Of a stretch of 64,000 bases of DNA, positions 35,618 through 47,000 are shown one piece after another. This DNA comes from Daphnia carinata (lineage: Eukaryota; Arthropoda; Branchiopoda; Diplostraca; Daphniidae), in the NCBI RefSeq assembly GCF_022539665.2, contig NC_081340.1, positions 4,768,857 through 4,832,856 on the forward strand, written 5' to 3'. A program made the position numbers and the translations under genes. The notes beneath the pieces were generated by a model. That model saw only the letters and a program-made list of their open reading frames with translations. It had not been told where the DNA came from and searched no databases. How positions within the stretch are numbered: position 1 is the stretch's first letter; each line of letters starts with the position of its first letter.

Positions 35618-38600
35618 TTAGTTAGTGTTATAGTTAAAGTCAAAATCGTCAGACACGTTAACCATGGGAACGTGAAGCTCATCAACAACTGGCTTGTTCT
35701 GCGGTTCACATAGTCCCAGTTCTTTGATTTTCCATTCCCAGTCCATTCGTTGGACAGCATGCAGGGACTCGGCCTCATTATGGTGACGCAACAACATAGA
35801 TTCCTAAATAAAAGAAAAACTATTAGCATGATGCATTTATGGGGTTAACAAGAAACGGGGTACAAACCTTGATTTTTTCCCATTTATCATCGACATCTTG
35901 GAGCCAGGAAAGAAATAGACGTCCATTATAACGCGATCGAGCATTTCGGTCTTTCTCTTCCTGCTCAGGAGTTAGAGCTGAATAAACCTCTTGATCTTTC
36001 AAAAGGGTGCACACAGAAAAAGGGAGTGATTGGTTAGCCAATGCACGAGCTGCTCGTCCATGGACCCGTAATATTTCTTGTTCTACCGAAAGAACAAGCT
36101 TTTCTTTTTCAATTAAATGCTGGCGAAGAAACGAAAACGTTAGATTTCAACAAGGAAGGGTAACATGGAATGAAATACCTGCATTCGTAACCTATATCTC
36201 TCTTTTTCTTGTTCAGCAAATAAATCTCGCATGGGTGGTGGTAATGAAGGTGGTGGGGACACGACAGGTACAGACAAGCGAGAAGCCGCATTGCCTGCTA
36301 TCACGTAGGTGCAGCGGTTCATCAAATAGTCTTTGAATCCTTGTGGTGGTTTGGGCTGCACAGGAAGCAAGTTTCGGTGGCGTCGCTCAATCTGCTTCCT
36401 GATACTAAAGTACATCTCGTAACAATTGGTAACGGGCAGAGGAGGTGCAGCATTTTCTGGAGGCTGTTGGACTGCATTCGCCGTAGCAGCTACAACCGTT
36501 TCCACTGGTGGTTCGGGTTCACGTGGGCGAAGTTTCCTCTTCCTCGGATGAACCTCCACTGGTGGTTCTTCTGGTTTGGTTTCCTCTGCTTTTACCACAG
36601 TTGCCATTGGTTGCTGCTCATTATTTGCCATTTCACCTGGATCTAATAATTTGACATGCTGATTAGATAACGCAGGATACCAACTAGCGCAAGGGAGCAA
36701 TGAGTATTCAATAATACCTGGGGAGGGGGTCTGATTGGTTGGATTCTGTGTTGGGCTAGAGGTTGGAGACTGATTGGCACTATTCTGCCCAGATGTTGGT
36801 GTGGAATGAGCTGCAGTGGCAGCAGCTCTTTGTGAGCTTCTAGTGACTCTGCCACCATTTGAAGATGTACTACCACTCTTTTCTATGTCAATTGAATCTT
36901 TGACTTTATCATCATTCTTTTCACTGCCCCCATTACTGTTCTCATTCTTTTCATCACTTGTTGAAACCACATATGCTAAAGAACTTCTGCCATTTCCACT
37001 TTTGGACCTACAGGACATACACAATGTTAAAAGAAGGAAAAACTTTATGATGTAAAGTCTTGGAAATTTTACCTTATATTAGTATCAACCTCATTTGAGT
37101 TTGACAAGACTATTTTTAAAGGTGGTACTTTAGGTTCTTTTTTGTCATCATCACTGTCATTTGGAACACCCTCAGCCTGTATAGTATTAGGACTCTTTCT
37201 GTCTTTACTCCTGATATTAGACCCAGCACGAGGTTTGGTTTCCTTCACATCATCTGATAAGAAAAAAGGGTAATATTTTTATTAAACCTCAATAACCTTT
37301 AGTTTTCTAAAACTGAAACCTTTTCTACGCTTCTTTTTTGTATCATCATCTTCCTCTTCAGCTTCCAATGTTCTCTTTTGACTTGCTGGAATTTCGGATG
37401 TGGTTTCTGCTTCCTTAATTTCTTCTTTAACAGCCTCTTCACAATTTACAGATGAACCTGCTGTCGCAACTTCACTCTCTGTGGACGGTTTTGCATCTTT
37501 ACTTTCTTCTGTTGTTACATTTATACTAGGTTCCATTTCGTCTCGACTGATCACATGAGTTTGCCCGGCAGAAAAACAATCTAGGCCAAGAACAGGGAAT
37601 AAGCAAATTCTAACGTCTGCCAAGTACACCAACACAGTTAATGCAATCACAGCGATAAATCACCAAAAAAAAGTGTTTAACACAATTTTACAATCTATTT
37701 TACGAAAGGAACAAAGCCATTTTACTCGGCTAGCCACGCCATCTTTGTTAGGCTACAGCCTTGCCTGAGGGCATAGAGGGCGCTAAGTTTAAATCATGTG
37801 CAACAACCATTTGGACCCGTAATTTAGTACTAGTTTTGATTCACATCTTAAACTTTCTTTTCAAATTAAAATTGAAACTATTTTCCGCTATTCTAATGCT
37901 TCTCTTTCTAACAGTATCTCACACTAATGAACGTCATAGTTGAGCTATGGAGAAATATTGATGAACTTATTTGAAATGCCCAGTTAGTAGCATTGAATCG
38001 CTATATAGATTAAGGTGATCACTTTAGAGCTATTTGAGTTCGTTTTACTCCATTCCTAACCGAAGGAATTCATTGTACTGTAGCGACGATTAGGAAAAAG
38101 GAAAATTACGCATGGCATTCTATGTTTAACATTTAATATGGTTGCCATATTGCTGCTGAGCTCTTAAAACTTTTTAAGTTAATGGCTACTTGTAAAACAC
38201 TAAATAGTAATAAGCTTGGTGAAAGCATAGCGTGCGATAAAACTTACCCAGTCGTAGATTACGTCGACTTTTGCAACTCTGTTTCTGCACTTTCCATGAA
38301 CTCTCTATGGTGGGACTGTATGATACACCTTCCGGTGAATTTTCATCTGTCATTCCTTCTTTTTGATGATTATTTTGAGCCAGTATTTGAATCACTTGTG
38401 GAGACCCTGCCAGATCTAATGCAGTCTTTTGTGAAGCTGTTTTTAAAGATGGATTTGCTCCATAACGCAAAAGGAGAGTGATCATGCTTGTATGGCCTAA
38501 AGATATGAGAAGGTTACAAATAGTTAAGTATAGCTACAAGCATAATTAAATACCATTAACTGATGCATCATGGAGTGGAGTAACACCATCAAGACCAGTA

Positions 38601-39050
38601 ACATTCACTTTGGCTCCATTCTTTAACAATTCTCTGGCAACAGTTACAAGACCACGATTTGCAGCCTCGTGCAAAGGTGTCCAACCTAATGTTAAGAGGA
38701 ATTGTAAATAATGTGATTCTTGTGGTTTGATAACAGAAAGACTTAGACATACCTGCATAGTCTTCGGTATTGACATCTGCACCTTCAGAAATGAGTGATT
38801 TGATTTTGTTAACATCCCCACGAATGGCAGCCACATGGAGTTGTGTTTCTCCTCTCTCATTTCTTCGATTAACAGAACGTTGACCAGAACAAGGAGACTC
38901 AAAATTGCTTTTCCCTCTTCTTGTAGGTGTAGCATTGTCTTCAGAAGTCATCTGAAGAAGTAAAGCCATTTGTTGTCGCTCAGTCAGAGGTTTCATGCTG
39001 CTGTTGGCGGCGACAGGTGTTTTGTTCACAGTTGAATAGCTGTGATCCAT
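35618..39050 (-). CDS. ANKRD11/12-like: ANKRD11/ANKRD12-type ankyrin repeat cofactor
   Basis: The exons are 38753-39050, 38554-38685, 38248-38496, 37320-37580, 37073-37253, 36179-37007, 35868-36119 and 35618-35803, phase-consistent, 795 residues. The N-terminal part has three ankyrin repeats (RGETQLHVAAIRGD, WTPLHEAANRG, VTPLHDASVNGH). The middle is acidic, Lys- and Ser-rich, with KKKRRK and PRKRKLRPRE as likely nuclear localisation signals. The C-terminal 200 or so residues (CYEMYFSIRKQIERRHRNL, KDYLMNRCTYVIAG, a helix of EQEKERYRLRMQ, then LLRHHNEAESLHAVQRMDW) match the conserved C-terminal region of vertebrate ANKRD11 and ANKRD12. Those proteins are nuclear cofactors that bind steroid receptor coactivators and histone deacetylases. 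The start was set at MDHSYST, the first ATG of the frame. It is much shorter than the vertebrate proteins because the long middle region is small. Confidence 0.92.
37775..37783 (+). promoter_or_regulatory. CTCF-like motif
   Basis: AGAGGGCGC, an exact AGRKGGCGC match, lies in the intron between ANKRD exons 3 and 4. Motif evidence only. Confidence 0.3.
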
Positions 39051-39758
39051 TATCACAATTTCCAATCAAGGATGCACAGTGATAATCAACACACTTTCAT
39101 ATGATAACTTAAAAAAATCAAATAACATTATATCTCAGTTGTTAAATTTATAAGATTCATAACAGTAAAATTCACAGAACACTTCACCCATTTCACTTCA
39201 TTTTATCTTTTTTATCTTCTGTTCCCTCTCACTCCTGCTTTTCCCGCCGAAACCCTGTGAAGCCTCTGCCCACTATTTGTGCTCCGCTCCGCAAACGGTT
39301 TGGCACCTATCAACTGTGATTGGGGCGATCGTTTCGTCCTAACCCCGAAAAACGTTTGATCGGGTTCGATCGAATCTGCATTTTTTCCCAGGGGGCAGGA
39401 CGGATCAGTTTCGAGTCAGGTTGGCCCGAATGATCCGACGCCTTCTTCAAAATTGCAGCTACTACATTAATCGTTCAAAAGACTAAAATTTGATAAGCTC
39501 GAGCGACTGTACCTCCAATTGATAATCGATTTCTTGTGATCGGGTTGAGAACTCCGATAAGACAACTCTATCAAAACCCACGGGTACAGGATGAAGGAAG
39601 GTGACCGTCTCTTCCCGGAAATCAGGTCGCCCTGCGTGAACAAAAATCCGACGCAATCACGCGGAGCAAAGCACAGTTCATGAATATTTAATCTTGGCTT
39701 CTCGATGTTGCCACGCAGTTTGTAGCTCAGACTGTACGAGGTAAAAAAAAATAATCAA
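39051..39758. promoter_or_regulatory. Upstream region of the ANKRD gene
   Basis: About 0.7 kb between the ANKRD start and the likely end of the Trio 3' UTR. The more G/C-rich part (39230-39430) is the likely promoter. There is no TATA box, which would fit a housekeeping-type regulator. It contains a CCAAT box and repeated GATCG words (for example near 39358-39372). Confidence 0.5.
39319..39323 (-). promoter_or_regulatory. CCAAT box upstream of the ANKRD gene
   Basis: The minus strand reads CGCCCCAATCACAG, a strong NF-Y-type CCAAT box in the G/C-rich part of the ANKRD upstream region, about 270 bp before the ATG. Confidence 0.4.
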
Positions 39759-39764
39759 CTACAT

Positions 39765-39770
39765 TTTATT
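39765..39770 (-). terminator. Likely polyadenylation signal of the Trio gene
   Basis: The minus strand reads CTTCAATAAAATG, 345 bases after the Trio stop codon. Two further AATAAA words occur at 40056-40061 and 40049-40054, only about 50 bases after the stop, so alternative 3' ends are possible. Confidence 0.45.
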
Positions 39771-40110
39771 GAAGAAAACAAATATGTATTGCATTAAATA
39801 CACTTTGTGACTCCCATCAGCCTGTACAACGAAAGCAGCGGCATAGCGCAAGCGTCGACAGTTCGACACTATGGAATCATAGAGACATTCACGAAACAAA
39901 GGACATTTAGCGAAGGACAAATATTTATAATCACAAAAATGATACAGCGGCAAGATGGCTTGAGAAATTTCTTATTTTGTTTCGGTTATCACACGAAAGG
40001 TTTTGAGTTCGACGCTGTAGCTCCCGAACGAAGTCGTTTGAATTTGCATTTATTTTTTATTTTTAATTTTCAGCTACTGTGATAACTGTGTACGACGTGG
40101 CGCCGCAATA

Positions 40111-43100
40111 TCACCCGATCTCTTTATTACGGTTTTTGCTCGTGTAATGCTTGAATGAACTACGCAGATGATTCAACACTGCAAAGTGGGAGTGGTGCTG
40201 TTGCTGCTGTTGAGCCGGTTCTAATAATTGATCTTCCTTGTCTGTTTGGCAATCGCGACTGCTGGATCTTCCTTGATCGATCGACAAAGTTCTACTTTTT
40301 GCTCTGCCGCCCAACCTGATTTCTCTTTCTCTCTGACGGGCAGCTTCACCCGGACTAGAGAACCAGGAGAGTCTTCGGGGCGGCGGTGGTTTCACGCTGA
40401 ACGAATTGCTTTTGGGTTTGGTGGTCACCGGGGGCATCACCGGAGATAGAAGACCCGATGAAGTCCCTGATATCTTCCGTCTCTCACCTTCGTTCTTTTC
40501 CGCTCTCTCCAGTCTTTCCATACATTTTCCGCCAGGATTGTCAGTCGCGTTGAATGACACTCCTCTCTTGAACGGCTGCCGCGTCGTTAAGCTGGGCCAG
40601 TGATCACTGTAGAATATGAAATTATTTAAATTATGTCTCATGCAAATTCTACCATGGAAAAACATGATCTATCTTCCGAAAGTAAACATGCTATCCCATT
40701 TTCTACATCCAAGCAGACTGTACACACACACACACACACACAAAAAAAAAACACATAATTCCCGGTATGACGGGCTTAAGAACAAAAGGGGAAAATGGAC
40801 CGCGATTGGATCAAAAGCCTAAAGCAGGTTTGCAGCGTGTCGTAGTCGATGGACACATTTGGGTAACGTTGTCTCTTAATCGCCTTACACGACGGCAGTG
40901 TCAGATTGCTGAAAGAAGACGGTCGTATGATGGAAGAGAGAGGCAAAGACGATGGAAGATGCTGACGTTCCATCTTATCATCCAAGCGCCATCCAAACGT
41001 AATATACTTTAGTTGGCAAGTCTCAATCAATCTCTTTCCCAGCTTCTCCTACACACGCTCTCTCGCTTTTAGAGTAGACTCTATTTATTTGTGATTGTAT
41101 TTTACGCCGGACATCCGTTGATGGATGCGAACCGCATTCATACCCATCCATACTGTGTATATACTTTTCGCTTTTTTTTTTTTTTTTTTTTTTTGGGCCA
41201 GTGTTGGCAACGAGCTGGACTGCTTCCAGTGAGTGGTAAAGGAGGAGATGGATGAGAGACGAGCTTCTCTATCTCTCCAGCCAAGCCAGACGAGAAGATG
41301 ATTTGGCTGGCACAAAAAAAGAAAAATTATTGATTTCCGTTGAATAAGAATGGCCTGACTGGACGATCTGTCAGTGGATCGACGGAATTTTCATCCTCGT
41401 TCCAACTGTTCCCTTGCGCCAAACCCCCTGTTACAAGTCGATTGTGCCCGACCAGCAAAGTAAGAAAACCATGGCGCGTGTTTGCGTACCCACCGATCAA
41501 TACTCTCAGTTAGAAAAAAAAAAAAAGGAACCATAATGTCACCCTTTCCCTCTTACTGACCACTCTCTACCTGTTTAATTTTATGTCATCAGATTTAAGT
41601 TCGTTGAGAAACAAAAAAAGACAAAGGACAAATGGTTAGATCATTTTTTTAATGCAAAAACTACTTAACCGCCTACGACTTCGCGACGAGTTCTATATCT
41701 ACGATGGATCAATGGCGAATGGGATAAGTAACACAGACGGGGGACAAGAAAAAAAAAGGGATCGAATGAAAGAGCTTACATCTTGTGGTACTATTTTGGA
41801 ACGTGCCACACAAACCCTCGCAGCTTTTGTAAAGGAGCTTTCGCTTAAACCTGTTAGACATAAAAAAGACCCACTGGCTACTACAATCTACTTACACGTT
41901 CTATCAATGCAATATCGTAAGGATACACACACGAAAACGATAAGGTGTTTACAGAAAATCTTTCGCGTTCGGGCCGTTTGTCGATTACAAGACGGCCATT
42001 TCGTCCATTTCAAGCAATCTGCACTGCTCCGAGTTTTCAATGTGTATACAAACCCAAGCGTTTATACTTAGCTGAACGATCGTTGCAGACACGATAAATA
42101 GCGATGGGATGTTAGCCGGGCCGTCAATGTTAGTGAATCTTCCTTCTGTTAATTGGAGTTAGTTTGGGATTTTAGGGCGTTGAATGCTACTTTGTTAATA
42201 ATTTAAAAGAGAGACACTAAGTGAGAAACAGATTAATCCAACAAACTACTAGATAAAGAGAGTCAATAAAGTAGATAGAATTAGTGATCCCCAGAAAGCC
42301 AATTTCAGGATTGAATTAATCATCTTTGTGTGCGCTATTTCGGATTGCCACGCGTTGTCAAAGTTATTGAGAATGTATTATGGTATTTTTTGTTTTTTTC
42401 TGTTGTCCCAAAAGCACATGTGATTGTACAAGAGCAACCGAATGGAGTAGGAAGATGGGAGGGAGGTGTAAGAGCGGTGGGGAATATCAAGAAAAGAATA
42501 ATAATAATAAAAGAAAAACATCGTTTTAGTAACGCGATCTGTTTCCACCATAATCATCGGAGTCAACTGGATATCCGTTTCCGTCTTTCAACACTACAAC
42601 ACGGCGTAGAGAAAGCGAAATAGTTTTTAACAAACAAAAAGAAAAAAAGGAAAACATTTCAGATTCAAGTCTTCTTCCTTGCCTATTTCTTTTCGCCACC
42701 AAAGGTATTTTAAAAAATAATAATAAAAACAAGAGGGGAATTAAGGAAATGGGGCAGAGAAAAAAAGAGACCCACATGATCAATAAGAACCAAGCCGAAT
42801 CAAATACTATCATACAGTGATACATTGTGCATCGAAATTCTTTCCTTTTTCCAAATTAAATGAAGAATTTAAAAAAAAAATTCTTTTTCTATCTGTGTTA
42901 TCTTCCAATTTTTTTAAGTAGCTTTTTTTCTTTTTCCTTGTACCGTTAACGTATCAAATATGTTTACAATAAAGAGAACCACCACGTCTTTTGTTTTCTT
43001 GTTTTTTCAAAACCCAGTCAAGATACCAGCTAGGAGTTTGGGAAAGAAAATGTGTTAAAAAGTGGAAACAACAGATGGATGGGAGAAAAGAGGAAATGAA

Positions 43101-43991
43101 AAATTCGTTCTTCCAATATAATATTAAAAAAATGATACGATATATACAACACACAATACACCGAACAGAGGGGCAATATCTACCTTTACGTCGTTACAGC
43201 GTTCTAATTCCTGTGAGGTTAAAGAGACAGTAGAATTCCGCTTTAAACGGTGAAAAATGGAAGCTTTAAGAAAAAATGTTTTCAAAAATTAGGATGAACT
43301 AGTTTGTTTTTTTCCCCCATTTGTTGTTTTTAGAGCGTGTCTGTCCAGATAACCTTCATTTGAATGTTGAACTGCCCAAATGGCTGAGCTGATTACGACA
43401 AGGAAAAACAATTCTTTTCTTCTTTGTGGAGCGAGGGAAAGTAAAGACGTTCAAACACACTCAAATAGACCCTAGCGCAAACGGAACGCAACAACATTTT
43501 TTTTTTTAAACACATGTTCTCGAGAAGAGCAAATTGAAAACAATGTGTGCCGGAATTAATTTTTGCCCCCCCCCCCAATCCGTCTCCTTATTGTTTTGTT
43601 CTCTACTGTTTTTTTTGTTGTTTCTGAATTAAAGGAAAATTACGCAACTCGAAGCCAAACAAATCGGTTCATGGAAGTACAGGTTTGGGGTGGAGGTAAT
43701 ACGGCAAGAGAAAACCATCCATCCCAATACAGCCAGAATTAAAAATAAAAGGGAGGAAAATTGTTATTCGAAATGAGAAGTAAATGAACACAGAAAGTTT
43801 CCAAACCGAGGGGGGGGGGGTTATAATGATTATAAGTATAAATTCCTGCTACAGCCGAAGACCGAGGAAGTATATGCGATAATGGAGAAAAAGAGAGACG
43901 GCGAAAAAAAAAAAAAAAAAAAAAGAAGCTGGCCGCGCTATTGTTGCTGTTATGTTACAATTTACTTTGCTTTTTTTTGCGAAGTCCTTAA

Positions 43992-44027
<36 letters not shown>

Positions 44028-47000
44028 CGGATCGCGTACTAAAAAAAAAAAAAAAATCGCTCCGAGGAACTATTTCAGGTTAATGAGACAGCAACAGCAG
44101 GATCATATTATTATGTAGTTTTTTTTTTTTTTTTTTTGCTGCGATGTTGTCGGTTGGAGTGTGTGAAAGTATTTTGGGTAAAAAAAAATTATGTGTATGT
44201 GGTTTGGTTTGTAGCGAGAGATGGCGTTCATCACCGCAGGCGACTTACAAGTGCTGGCTGGCCAGATTTCCGGCGGCTCCGCCACCACTGCTGAGTCTCT
44301 GCTGCTCATTCTGGTACTTGATGGGTGACTGGATGGCTTTAAGGAAATCGCGTTGCGACTGCAGGATCTGTTTGATCGTCTCGACCCACTCGTTGGTAGC
44401 TTCGGGGCTAGGCGCGTAACAGACGAAGGCGCAATGAGCACCACTGGACGACGCACCCGATCCGCTGCCACCGGTGCTCGTATGTCTCGGATCTGTTGAT
44501 CTGACTAAAAATTTCAGCGGCTCACCGGCCTCGCCCACTTCAAATTTCTCATCCAGCGACATCTTGTTCATCTGAATTCAATTCATTTTTTGTTTTTTTT
44601 TAAGTCATGTACCAAAAATGGGCAGAGATCATTGAAAAAGTTTGATGATCGCGCTTCATTACCTGGATGTGAGCCTTGTAAATGAAGACGGGCTGGCCGA
44701 ATTGCGTCCGCTTGCCCACTACTTCGCTGAAGATGACGGCCTGTTCGAAGAGAAACACTTGCAGCTCCTTGAACTCTTTGGACGGCACTTTGCTCAGCTC
44801 CGTGCTGCAATAAAGTTGACCATGCAATAACAATTTGCCTTGGGCGGTTATCTTGCCCTGTTGGGTCGTTGTGGTCGTTGAACGACGGCGGCGGCAGAAA
44901 AGACGTGAGACACACAGAGAAAAAAAAAAAAAAACGAAGGGAGAAAAGACATAAAAAAAAACAAAAGAGATGAATGAGCCTGCCGACTTCTTTTGGGTTT
45001 GTTACTAACCGCAAAAAAGAAAAAAAGATAAAAAATTCTTACGTCAAAGCCCTGGAGCCTGCCGACCATCATCATGTCGTTGGCCATTTTGGGCACGATG
45101 GTCATGATGTGAAGGGCTCGCGACAGCGTCTCCACGTCGTCCTGGAGCGAGCTGCGCAGGTGGTCCGTGTTCGTGGCGGCAGCGGCGGCATTGGAGCTCA
45201 CATCGTCGTCGCTACTCCGCCGCGAAAGAATGTCCAGCCCTTTCTCACTGTAGTCAACCAATTTTTGCAGCAGCAGCTGGTATCTACAAGGGTGGGAAGG
45301 TAAAAAAAAAAAAAAGAACAAACAAAACAAACACGAGACAGGAGGAGAAAGAAAGAAAAATAAATAAATAAATACAAAAAAAAAAAGGAGGAGAACAGAT
45401 TGATGAATTGCACCTGGACGTTTCCAAACACGGCACTTACTACTAAGTTCGTTTTTATCGTCGTTATAGTCGCACGTGAAAGAGACGAGGAAAGAAAAAA
45501 AAAAAAAAGGGAAACATCTTTGACGGTAAGCGCAATAACCGCACATTGGGTACGAAAGATGGAAGACTTAAAAAAAGAGAAAACGAAGAAACTTTGCAAA
45601 GGGTCACGACGCCTTACTTGGTAATCCTTTGAACGGGTTTGATGAGGAGATCACAGATAGTCAGACGGTGGCCGAGTCGCTGTCTCAGCTCCTACGCGCC
45701 ACACGGCAACAAGAACATCATCATAAATAAAAATCCATAAAGCGAAAGAAAAATAAATCGATAAATATATCGATAAAGGTGCTAAACGATGTGCCAACTC
45801 ACTTCAAAGTAGGTATCGATGTACTCTGAGACAATGTACTCGGATTTGGCTTTGTTTTGACAATAGACGATGTACATGTGTAGTTTGCGTTCCGACCGTT
45901 TGAACAATGGGCCCAAATCGCCAACGTTCTCGCCGCATTTTTCAATGGCTTGAAGGAACACGCTGGATGCATTCAATCGTGATTTTCATTAGTGCTATTA
46001 AAGTCGTGTGTTTCTTTTCATATTGCAAGGGACCTACTCGTTGTGCCAATTGTAGATGGCCTCGACGTTGCCGAAGATGATCTTGTCCTTGCCCTCTTTG
46101 AGATCGTCGGGTACGGGCGGCGGAGCCGGCAGACTGGAAGGATCACCAACATTGGCCGAGTGCCCTCCGTTGATGCCCAGGCTCATCAGCGCCATGTAAC
46201 CGTCGACGATCTGGCCTAGATCGCGGACGTAGTCTCTCTCCGACTCGACCAGTTCCTGATAGACAAAACGAATCCAATCAAAAGGATTTTAAAACACAAA
46301 ACGAAAAAGAGCTTTGTTAGCAGCACGAGTCGGCTCGATAAAAAAGAAAAGAAACATCAGCTCCGTCATACCTGCAGGACGTACTGTCGTTTGCGCAGAA
46401 TGGATTCGACATCGTCTGTGCTGATGCCGAGCTGAATGTTGCGCAAACCGTGTTCTTGTTCCTCCAGCGAGCACATTCCTTGCGAGCCAAGTCCAAGTAC
46501 GTTCTCGCTGTGATGCTCCTATAGCGAGAGGCAAACAAACGCGAATAAATTATTCATAGAACATTCACGTTGAACAGATCTGCGTGGAACGCGATGCAAA
46601 GTTAGATACGCGTCCCACTCAACATTCCTATTTTGCACAGTTGATCTAAAACAAATATGTAGAAAAAGAGAAAAACAAAAAACAATTGCTGCGCTACACT
46701 GCTTATGCAAGTTAAGACGCTTGAACAGATCCCCCGATGGGAGCATTCGAAAATTACCAGACTAGATCTGGCGATTCTAGTCGAGTCACGTCAAATGCCA
46801 CGCCCTTGTTTCCTTTGTTTGTTTTTTTCAACAATAAAAACACAACGTTTTAAACATGTACAAGTCAATTAGAAGCGAGTTATTTGGTAGCCAAACATCA
46901 GGCGATCGATACAGATTTTTGGTGGTAGCCAGCAGCAACATCCGTCAACATCATTCATGACAAAAACAACAAGCTCAACAATAAAAAAAAAAAAAAAAAG

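Larger units (their letters stand above)
40607..44248 (-). other. Last Trio intron (3.6 kb)
   Basis: The donor CACTT|GTAAGT at 44248 and acceptor TTCTACAG at 40607 join His-Phe-Asp in frame. If the intron were not spliced, the frame would stop at TAA one codon into the intron, giving a protein ending at SQHL. The intron holds a (CA)n run at 40721-40741, a T run near 41168-41194 and a 33-base A run at 43993-44025. No other gene is recognised in it. Confidence 0.75.

Noticed and set aside
39759-39953. 64-codon minus-strand frame near the Trio end
   Set aside because: It ends inside an AATAAA-containing segment and lies where the Trio 3' UTR is expected, so it is more likely untranslated sequence.
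44848-45546. 232-codon minus-strand frame with long Phe runs
   Set aside because: It reads through real Trio exons together with T-run introns; the exon 45043-45283 accounts for the protein-like part.
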